Assembly (NCBI GenBank): GCA_900766795.1
Contig: CAAFWX010000337.1
Location: 1 to 19,185, forward strand
Direction: 5' to 3'
DNA from: Oscillospiraceae bacterium
GTDB taxonomy: Bacteria > Bacillota_A > Clostridia > Oscillospirales > Ruminococcaceae
Length of the DNA: 19,185 nucleotides
Shown here piece by piece: positions 6,500 through 12,424 of the stretch. Below the pieces are notes generated by a model. The model saw only the letters and a list, made by a program, of their open reading frames with translations. It did not search any database and was not told where the DNA came from. Position 1 is the stretch's first letter, and every line of letters starts with the position of its first letter. A program made the position numbers and the translations under genes.

Positions 6500-7117
6500 A
6501 TGGACGAGAAAATCAAACGAACCATGGCGGCGCTCGAAAAGAACCGAATGAAGCCCTACTATGCCGAAAATGTATCTGAAATGCGCGACATTGTAAGGGA
6601 GCTTCTCAAAGACAGTAAGCTTATCACCGCAGGCGGCTCAATGACGCTTAAAGAGAGCGGCGTAACCGAAATGCTGATGACAGAGTTCGCGGGGAAATAT
6701 CTTGACCGCTCGGCAGCCGCAGACCGCGAGGGCGTCGAGGAGATTTACCGCAAGGCGTTCGTGTCGGACAGCTTTCTTGCAAGCGCCAACGCCGTGACCG
6801 AGGAGGGCGACATCTACAACGTTGACGGAAACGGAAACCGCGTTTCCGCGATGATTTTCGGACCGAAGCAGGTTATTCTCGTTGTGGGAAGAAACAAGCT
6901 TGTGCGGGATATGGACGAAGCGGTAAGACGCGTGGAAACCATCGCCGCGCCCAAGAACACCGTGCGGCTCGACTGCGCGACCCCCTGCAAGACGAAGGGT
7001 GAGTGCGTTCACTGCCACTCCGACGCGAGAATCTGCTGCTCTTATGTGCGGCTGGCGCACCAGCGCATTCCCGACAGAATCAAGGTCATCATCGTGAATG
7101 AAGACCTCGGATATTGA
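6500..7117 (+). CDS. LUD-domain (DUF162/LutC-like) protein with C-terminal Cys cluster
   Basis: This is a 205-residue soluble protein. The body matches the LUD family associated with lactate utilisation: an N-terminal helix-rich part (KNRMKPYYAENVSE), the motif LITAGGSMTLKESGV, a central SANAVTEEGDIYNVDGNGNR segment and FGPKQVILVVGRNKLV. Near the C-terminus six cysteines lie within about 25 residues (LDCATPC, GECVHC, ARICC), which could bind an Fe-S cluster or another metal; that is inference. GGAGG at 6488-6492 fixes the start. No lutA or lutB partner is nearby; the gene instead sits between the LCP-like gene and mannose-6-phosphate isomerase. The exact reaction is unknown for this subgroup. 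Confidence 0.88.
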   Translation: MDEKIKRTMAALEKNRMKPYYAENVSEMRDIVRELLKDSKLITAGGSMTLKESGVTEMLMTEFAGKYLDRSAAADREGVEEIYRKAFVSDSFLASANAVTEEGDIYNVDGNGNRVSAMIFGPKQVILVVGRNKLVRDMDEAVRRVETIAAPKNTVRLDCATPCKTKGECVHCHSDARICCSYVRLAHQRIPDRIKVIIVNEDLGY

Positions 7118-7143
7118 TTTTCTTAGGAAAGGAATTACATATC

Positions 7144-8109
7144 ATGAGCATTTTGAAACTTACAGCGCCCTGCAAGGACTACCTCTGGGGCGGAAACCGT
7201 CTGCGCGAGGAGTTCGGGAAGCAGCTTGATTCCGACAAGATTGCCGAGAGCTGGGAGCTTTCCTGCCACAAGGACGGTCAGAGCGTGATTGCCGACGGCG
7301 AGTTTGCGGGCAAGACCTTAAGCGAGTACATTGAGGCAAAGGGCAAGGGCATTCTTGGCACCAACTGCGAGCGCTTCGAGTATTTCCCCATTCTCATCAA
7401 GCTTATCGACGCAAAGGACAACCTCTCTGTTCAGGTGCACCCCTCAAACGACTACGCAATGCGCGTTGAGGGCGAGTACGGCAAGACCGAGATGTGGTAT
7501 ATTGTTGACTGCGACGAGGGAGCAGAGCTGCTCTACGGCTTCAAGCACAAGATAACCAAAAAGGAGTTCAGACAGCGCATTAAGGACAACACCCTGCTCG
7601 AAGTCACAAACAACGTACCCGTGCACAAGGGCGACGTGTTCTTCATCGAAAGCGGCACGCTGCACGCAATCGGCAAGGGAATCCTGATTGCCGAGATTCA
7701 GCAGAACTCCAACACTACCTATCGAATCTACGACTACGGCAGAGTGGGCAAGGACGGCAAGCCCAGAGAGCTGCACGTTGACAAGGCGGTTGACGTAACC
7801 GAGCTTGTTCCCCCGAAGTATCCCACCAAGGCGGAGGGTTTTGCCACCGCGATTGACGGCGGCGTAAAGACGCTGCTGCGCTCGTGCGAGTACTTCAACG
7901 TCAACAGGCTTTATGTCACGGGAAAGGTGAAGCTTAACGCTTCGGAAAAGTCCTTTAATTCGCTGCTGGTGCTGGACGGCGAGGTTGAGATTGCCTGCGG
8001 CGGCGAGAAGATTACCGCCAGAAAGGGCGACAGCATTTTCGTGGAAGCTCTTTCGGGCGAATACACGGTAACAGGTCACGGCGATATTATTCTGACAGAC
8101 ATAATCTGA
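7144..8109 (+). CDS. manA: Mannose-6-phosphate isomerase, class I
   Basis: This 321-residue zinc enzyme interconverts mannose-6-phosphate and fructose-6-phosphate, feeding glycolysis or supplying mannose for glycans. The cupin core shows the class I ligands: VQVHPSN (Gln and His, about 97-99), GKTEMWYIV (Glu, about 115) and SGTLHAIG (His, about 173), followed by AEIQQNSNTTYRIYDYGR with its active-site Arg. The length fits the short Gram-positive type, close to 315 residues. The frame is open upstream to a TTG at 7114, but ATG 7144 is chosen because AAAGGAA lies at 7128-7134 and the conserved N-terminus LKLTAPCKDYLWGG begins there. It follows the LUD stop by 26 bp and precedes the glucokinase gene by 25 bp. 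Confidence 0.96.
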   Translation: MSILKLTAPCKDYLWGGNRLREEFGKQLDSDKIAESWELSCHKDGQSVIADGEFAGKTLSEYIEAKGKGILGTNCERFEYFPILIKLIDAKDNLSVQVHPSNDYAMRVEGEYGKTEMWYIVDCDEGAELLYGFKHKITKKEFRQRIKDNTLLEVTNNVPVHKGDVFFIESGTLHAIGKGILIAEIQQNSNTTYRIYDYGRVGKDGKPRELHVDKAVDVTELVPPKYPTKAEGFATAIDGGVKTLLRSCEYFNVNRLYVTGKVKLNASEKSFNSLLVLDGEVEIACGGEKITARKGDSIFVEALSGEYTVTGHGDIILTDII

Positions 8110-8134
8110 TAGCATTTTAAGGGAGGTCAGCGGT

Positions 8135-9091
8135 ATGGCATACTACATAGGCGTTGATATCGGCGGCACGAACATTGCCTGCGGTATCGTAAACGAGAAC
8201 TGCGAGATAATCGCGCGCGCAAAGGTCAAGACCAATTCCCCACGACCCTATACGGAGATACTCGCGGACATAAAGCAGTCCGTGCGGCTTGCCTGCGCGG
8301 AAGCCGGGATAGACCCCGGCGCCGCGGAGTGTATCGGAATCGGCTGCCCGGGCACCTGCAATCAGGAAAGCGGCGCGGTTGAGTACTCCAACAACCTCGG
8401 CTTCGTGAACGTGCCGCTGCGCACGGACATGGAGCGGGAGTTCGGCGTTAAAGTGTTCCTCGACAACGACGCGAACGCCGCCGCATTCGGCGAGTTTGTC
8501 GCGGGCAGCGCCAAGGGAAGCCGTAACGCGGTTGTGATTACGCTCGGCACGGGCGTAGGCTCGGGAATCATTATTGACGGGCGGATTTACAGCGGAAGCA
8601 ACTGCGCGGGCGGCGAAATCGGTCACACCGTAATCGTTGCGGACGGACGTCCCTGCACCTGCGGCAGACGTGGCTGCTTTGAAGCGTATTCCTCGGCAAC
8701 GGGGCTTGTCAACATGACGAGGGAAGCAGCCGACACGCACCCCGACTCCCTTGTTGCGAAGCTTATCGATGAGGACGGAAAGGTGAGCGCCCGCACCGCC
8801 TACAAAGCCATGAAGCAGGGCGACCCCACAGGCACGGAAATCACCGAGCAATACGTCAAGTACCTTGCCTGCGGAATCGCGAACACCATCAACATCTTCC
8901 AGCCCGATATCCTCGCAATCGGCGGGGGTGTGTGCAACGAGGGCGACACGCTGCTTGTTCCGCTGAAAAAAGCGGTTGCAGAGCAGGTGTACTCCAAGAA
9001 CAGCGAAAAAAATACCGAGATAGTAATTTGCTCTCTCGGCAATGACGCGGGAATTATCGGCGCAGCAATGCTCTGCCGTTCCTGCGAATAA
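8135..9091 (+). CDS. ROK-family glucokinase
   Basis: This is a 318-residue sugar kinase, most likely ATP-dependent glucokinase producing glucose-6-phosphate. The N-terminal phosphate-binding loop is [11 protein letters not shown] (about 6-16). The catalytic Asp lies in [13 protein letters not shown], followed by [16 protein letters not shown]. The ROK signature has GGEIGHT and the zinc motif [14 protein letters not shown] (about 174-187). Length and order match Gram-positive GlcK/ROK kinases. ROK repressors carry an N-terminal helix-turn-helix, which is absent here, supporting a kinase. A strong GGGAGGT site lies just upstream of 8135. With manA it forms a hexose-phosphate entry pair. Other hexoses (mannose, fructose) are possible substrates. 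Confidence 0.93.
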   Translation: MAYYIGVDIGGTNIACGIVNENCEIIARAKVKTNSPRPYTEILADIKQSVRLACAEAGIDPGAAECIGIGCPGTCNQESGAVEYSNNLGFVNVPLRTDMEREFGVKVFLDNDANAAAFGEFVAGSAKGSRNAVVITLGTGVGSGIIIDGRIYSGSNCAGGEIGHTVIVADGRPCTCGRRGCFEAYSSATGLVNMTREAADTHPDSLVAKLIDEDGKVSARTAYKAMKQGDPTGTEITEQYVKYLACGIANTINIFQPDILAIGGGVCNEGDTLLVPLKKAVAEQVYSKNSEKNTEIVICSLGNDAGIIGAAMLCRSCE

Positions 9092-9126
9092 AATGCCGCC
9101 AAGCGGCAAGGAAAGGAAACCAGAAA

Positions 9127-10782
9127 ATGAGAAGCGATTTAATCAAAGCCGGAGTTGAAAAAACTCCTCACAGAGCCGTGCTGAAATCCCTCGGCGTAAT
9201 CGACAGCGAGATGAACAAGCCCTTTATCGCGGTTGTCTGCGCAGCATCTGACTATGTCCCCGGTCATCAGCACCTCCACGAAATCTCCCGCTGCGTTAAG
9301 GACGGAATCCGCAACGCAGGCGGCGTTCCCTTTGAGTTCTTCACCATCGGCGTTTGCGACGGTCTTGCCATGAACCACAAGGGCATGAGATACTCCCTCG
9401 CGTCCCGTGAGCTTATCGCGGATTCCATCGAGGTTATGCTTACCGCGCACCCCCTCGACGGCGTTGTGTTCATTCCGAACTGCGACAAAATCGTGCCCGG
9501 CATGGTTATGGCTGCCGCTAGAATGAACCTGCCCGCAATCTTCTGCTCGGGCGGCCCCATGAACCCCGGCTGCGTACAGGGCAAGCGCGTGGGCTATTCC
9601 GAGATTTACGAGGCAATCGGTCAGTACGCCAACGGCGAAATCGGCGACGATGTTATCAAGGACTACGAGAACAACGCCTGCCCCACCTGCGGCTCCTGCT
9701 CGGGTATGTACACCGCGAACTCCATGAACTGCCTTACGGAAGCCATCGGTCTTGCGCTGCCCACTGCGGGCACAGAGCCTGCGGTTAATTCCGCGCGCCG
9801 CCGTCTTGCAAAGGAGTCGGGCGAGCGCGTTGTGGAGCTTGTAAAGCAGAACATTCGGCCGCTTGATATCCTCACCAAGAAGAACATGGAGAACGCTCTC
9901 GCAACCGATATGGCAATCGGCGCTTCCTCAAACACCGTGCTTCACCTGCTGGCAATTGCTCACGAAGCAAAGGTTGACATCAAGCTCGAGGACATCGACG
10001 CTATGAGCAAAAAGACTCCCCAGCTTGCAAAGCTTAACCCCGCGTCCAGCATATTCATCACCGACCTCAACGCTGTGGGCGGTATCCAGACGGTAATCCG
10101 CGAGCTGTCCAAGGGCGGGCATGTACATACCGATGTGCTGACCGTAAGCGGCACGCAGGCAGACCGTATCGCAGCCGCACGCGACGCAGACGGCGAGATT
10201 GTCCACAAGCTTGACGCGCCCATCAGAAAGGACGGCGGAATCGCAATCCTCAGCGGCAACCTTGCGGTAAACGGCGGCGTTGTAAAGCAGGGCGCTGTAA
10301 AGCCCGAGATGATGGACTTCACAGGCACCGCGCGCGTATTCGACGGTGAGCAGGACGCTTGCGACGCAATCCTCGGCGGCTCCATCAAGGCGGGCGATGT
10401 TGTGGTTATCCGCTACGAGGGACCCAAGGGCGGCCCCGGAATGCCCGAAATGCTGGCTCCCACCGCGGCAATTGTCGGAAAGGGGCTTGACGGCTCGGTT
10501 GCGCTTATTACGGACGGACGCTTCTCGGGCGCTTCCCGCGGCGCGGCAATCGGTCACGTTTCCCCCGAGGCGGCAGAGGGCGGTCTTATCGCTTTTGTCG
10601 AGGACGGCGACAAGATTCACATTGATATCCCCAACAGAAGCCTCACCCTGCTTGTTGACGACGCTGTTATCGAGGAGCGTAAGAAGAAGGGAATCAAGGC
10701 TCCCAGAGAGTTTGACGGCTACCTCAAGCGCTACGCGAAGCTTGTAACCTCCGCGTACACGGGCGCTGTTTTCGAGGATTGA
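9127..10782 (+). CDS. ilvD: Dihydroxy-acid dehydratase
   Basis: This 551-residue Fe-S enzyme converts 2,3-dihydroxy-isovalerate and its methyl homologue to 2-keto acids in valine, isoleucine and leucine synthesis. Visible family motifs are [23 protein letters not shown] (C77), [12 protein letters not shown] (C119, with the Lys of the Mg site), [20 protein letters not shown] (C185/C188/C191) and the C-terminal [16 protein letters not shown]. The VPGH-type N-terminus resembles E. coli IlvD, the oxygen-sensitive [4Fe-4S] branch, rather than the [2Fe-2S] branch that has a cysteine there. That fits an anaerobe but is inference. Length is normal. It is the last gene before the terminator at 10803, 35 bp after glucokinase. 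No other ilv or leu gene is in the window. Confidence 0.97.
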   Translation: MRSDLIKAGVEKTPHRAVLKSLGVIDSEMNKPFIAVVCAASDYVPGHQHLHEISRCVKDGIRNAGGVPFEFFTIGVCDGLAMNHKGMRYSLASRELIADSIEVMLTAHPLDGVVFIPNCDKIVPGMVMAAARMNLPAIFCSGGPMNPGCVQGKRVGYSEIYEAIGQYANGEIGDDVIKDYENNACPTCGSCSGMYTANSMNCLTEAIGLALPTAGTEPAVNSARRRLAKESGERVVELVKQNIRPLDILTKKNMENALATDMAIGASSNTVLHLLAIAHEAKVDIKLEDIDAMSKKTPQLAKLNPASSIFITDLNAVGGIQTVIRELSKGGHVHTDVLTVSGTQADRIAAARDADGEIVHKLDAPIRKDGGIAILSGNLAVNGGVVKQGAVKPEMMDFTGTARVFDGEQDACDAILGGSIKAGDVVVIRYEGPKGGPGMPEMLAPTAAIVGKGLDGSVALITDGRFSGASRGAAIGHVSPEAAEGGLIAFVEDGDKIHIDIPNRSLTLLVDDAVIEERKKKGIKAPREFDGYLKRYAKLVTSAYTGAVFED

Positions 10783-10802
10783 TTTTTTCTGAATAGCACA
10801 TG

Positions 10803-10837
10803 CAGCCGCGCCGTAAAAGCGCGGCTGTAATATTTTT
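10803..10837 (+). terminator. Intrinsic terminator after ilvD
   Basis: CAGCCGCGC (10803-10811) pairs with GCGCGGCTG (10819-10827) in a perfect 9-bp GC-rich stem with loop CGTAAAA, followed by TAATATTTTT. It ends the five-gene transcript. It also rules out the upstream ATG at 10800 as a sensible start for the next gene. Confidence 0.92.
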
Positions 10838-10862
10838 GCGGCGGCGGACATACTCATTCGGT

Positions 10863-11438
10863 ATGATAGAATTATGCTTTAAACAAACCAAGCTTCGCGT
10901 TGATTTCTCCTTTTTCGCGGTGCTGACGGTGTTCCTGCTGTGCGACAGGCAGGGCTTCGGGCTTTGGGCAATTGCCGCATGTACGGCGCATGAGCTGTCC
11001 CATCTTCTGGTAATGCGCTGCTTACAGATACCCGCGCGGTCAATCACGCTGTACGGCGCGGGCGCTATGATAACCTCCCCCGAAACGGAGCGCGCCGCGC
11101 TTTGGAAGCAGGCGGCGGTGTATTCCGCAGGTATTGTGATGAACCTCGTTTTTGCGGCGGCGCTTTCGCTTTTCGGGTTTTGGCGGGGCGCAGCGGTAAG
11201 CCTTATGACGGGGCTGTTTAACCTGCTGCCTTTGGGGGAGTTTGATGGGGCAAGGCTGCTTAAGCTTGCCGCAATCCGCCTTGCGCAGCCGCAGCATGTC
11301 GCCCCCGCAGAGCGGATAGGAAACGCTGCTTCGCTTGCAGTGCTGGCGCTTGTCGCGGGGGCAATGCACGGGCAGCTCGGGATTACGCTGCTTTTCACGC
11401 TAGGGTATATTGCGGCGGTGGCGCTGCTGCGGGTGTGA
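10863..11438 (+). CDS. Site-2-protease family (M50) intramembrane metalloprotease
   Basis: This is a 191-residue, strongly hydrophobic protein with about four to five membrane segments. The zinc motif HELSH lies in TAHELSHLLVM; a middle segment YSAGIVMNLVFA matches the conserved G/N helix; and the third ligand lies in NLLPLGEFDGARLL, equivalent to NLLPxxPLDGGR of SpoIVFB. Members cleave substrates inside the membrane, and SpoIVFB processes pro-sigma-K during sporulation. The frame extends back to an ATG at 10800, but that would run through the ilvD terminator, so ATG 10863 is preferred. No strong Shine-Dalgarno precedes it and I see no good promoter. A SpoIVFA-like partner is absent, so calling it SpoIVFB would be too specific. 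Confidence 0.85.
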   Translation: MIELCFKQTKLRVDFSFFAVLTVFLLCDRQGFGLWAIAACTAHELSHLLVMRCLQIPARSITLYGAGAMITSPETERAALWKQAAVYSAGIVMNLVFAAALSLFGFWRGAAVSLMTGLFNLLPLGEFDGARLLKLAAIRLAQPQHVAPAERIGNAASLAVLALVAGAMHGQLGITLLFTLGYIAAVALLRV

Positions 11439-11477
11439 TAGTTTCCTTAAGAAATTATTACAATGCTGTAACAAATG

Positions 11478-11506
11478 TTGATTTTTGCGCGCATATGTGA
11501 TAGTAT
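11478..11506 (+). promoter_or_regulatory. Promoter of the ABC transporter operon
   Basis: TTGATT (11478-11483), 17 bases, then TAGTAT (11501-11506) preceded by TGA, an extended -10. Start predicted near 11513, leaving a leader of roughly 185 nt. Confidence 0.65.
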
Positions 11507-11512
11507 AGTGTA

Positions 11513-11698
11513 AGGGAAAAAAATTCCCGGATTTTGTGCAACCTTTTAGCTTTAAGAACTGTATTATATTATGAGTGGATTTTCGCGTAATTGCGGAAGT
11601 CCCGATTTGGGTACCTTGGGCATCACCGCACAATTACCGGCTTGCGCAATCGAACGACAATAATTATGCGGTATTGCCCTTGAAAAGAGGTGATACAT
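11513..11698 (+). promoter_or_regulatory. Structured leader with anti-Shine-Dalgarno mimic and 30-codon uORF
   Basis: This long untranslated region shows several possible pairings. GTAATTG (11587-11593) pairs with CAATTAC (11631-11637), continuing as CGG (11594-11596) with CCG (11626-11628) across a 2-nt bulge. GCAAT (11646-11650) pairs with ATTGC (11673-11677). GGGCA (11618-11622) could pair with TGCCC (11675-11679). ATCACC (11622-11627) is identical to the 16S anti-Shine-Dalgarno core and is exactly complementary to GGTGAT (11689-11694), the ribosome binding site of the ATPase gene. A 30-codon ORF (ATG 11571 to TAA 11661-11663) overlaps these elements but has no visible ribosome binding site. 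I could not match it to a known riboswitch class. The pairings are read by eye and not folded. Confidence 0.45.
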
Positions 11699-12424
11699 CT
11701 GGAAGAAACAAAAAAACGCAGGATTATGATAAAGGTCAGAAACCTGCGCAAAGAGTACCGTCTGGAGGGGGACAAGGTGGTTGCCCTGAAGCGCATTAAC
11801 CTCGATATCGAGGAGGGGGAGATATGCTGCATTTTCGGCACGTCCGGCTCGGGAAAGTCCACGCTGCTGAACCAGCTTGCGGGGCTTGAGAAGCCCACCT
11901 TCGGCGATGTGTACATACGCGGCACGGAGATAACCCGCATGAACGAAAACGAGCTTGCGCAGTTCAGACAAAAGCACATCGGCTTCGTGTTTCAGTCCTA
12001 CAACCTGCTTCCGTTCCTGACGGCAACCGAGAACGTTGCCATGCCGCTGATGTTCCGCGGCGAGAGCAAGCGCCTGCGGACAAAAAAGGCGGTTGCGATG
12101 CTTAAAAAGGTGGGGCTTTCTAACCGCCTGAAGCACTACCCGAAGCAGATGTCGGGCGGTCAGCAGCAGCGCGTTGGCATTGCGCGCGCGTTTGTCGCCA
12201 TGCCCGATGTGGTGTTTGCGGACGAGCCGACTGGAAACCTTGACTCAAAGACGACGATTGAGGTCATGGACATGATAAAGGCTTTCGCGAGGAAGTACAA
12301 CATGACCATCGTGCTTGTAACCCACGATCCCGAGATGGCAAAATACGCCGACAGAATCGTAACTCTGGTTGACGGAAAAATAGTAAATGACACAAAAGGA
12401 GAAAAACATGAACAAACTGTTTAA
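11699..12424 (+). CDS. ABC transporter ATP-binding protein, MacB/LolD type
   Basis: This is an ATPase of about 241 residues. Walker A is GTSGSGKST (about 46-54); the Q-loop region is GFVFQSYNLLPFLT; the signature is MSGGQQQRV (about 151); Walker B with D-loop is VVFADEPTGNLDSKT (about 171); the H-loop is LVTHDPEMA (about 207). The pattern is typical of the LolD/MacB/FtsE group. The start is unusual. The strong site AGAGGTGAT (11686-11694) points to a CTG at 11699. The GTG at 11690 lies inside that site. The first ATG in frame is 11726, with only a weak, badly spaced AGGA. I report 11699, but 11726 is a fair alternative. The 3' end overlaps the next gene by 17 bases. The permease two genes downstream is its natural partner. 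Confidence 0.93.
   Translation: MEETKKRRIMIKVRNLRKEYRLEGDKVVALKRINLDIEEGEICCIFGTSGSGKSTLLNQLAGLEKPTFGDVYIRGTEITRMNENELAQFRQKHIGFVFQSYNLLPFLTATENVAMPLMFRGESKRLRTKKAVAMLKKVGLSNRLKHYPKQMSGGQQQRVGIARAFVAMPDVVFADEPTGNLDSKTTIEVMDMIKAFARKYNMTIVLVTHDPEMAKYADRIVTLVDGKIVNDTKGEKHEQTV

Noticed and set aside
9092..9106. Small hairpin TGCCG-N5-CGGCA between glucokinase and ilvD
   Set aside because: The stem is only 5 bp with no U-run after it, so it is too weak to be a terminator and does not split the operon.
8117..9109. 330-codon minus-strand frame opposite the ROK kinase
   Set aside because: It is a mirror frame of a confident gene, with low-complexity Ala/Val/Arg composition and no recognisable motif.
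10800..10862. N-terminal extension of the M50 protease from an ATG at 10800
   Set aside because: The extension would be encoded by the ilvD terminator stem and its T-run; the conserved protein begins after ATG 10863.
11513..11698. Known riboswitch class in the ABC operon leader
   Set aside because: I looked for sequence features of T-box, cobalamin, ykkC/guanidine and c-di-GMP elements and saw none, so it is reported only as an unassigned structured leader.
11575..11799. 74-codon plus-strand frame overlapping the leader and the start of the ATPase
   Set aside because: It overlaps the confident ATPase frame, has no ribosome binding site, and its composition is random-looking.
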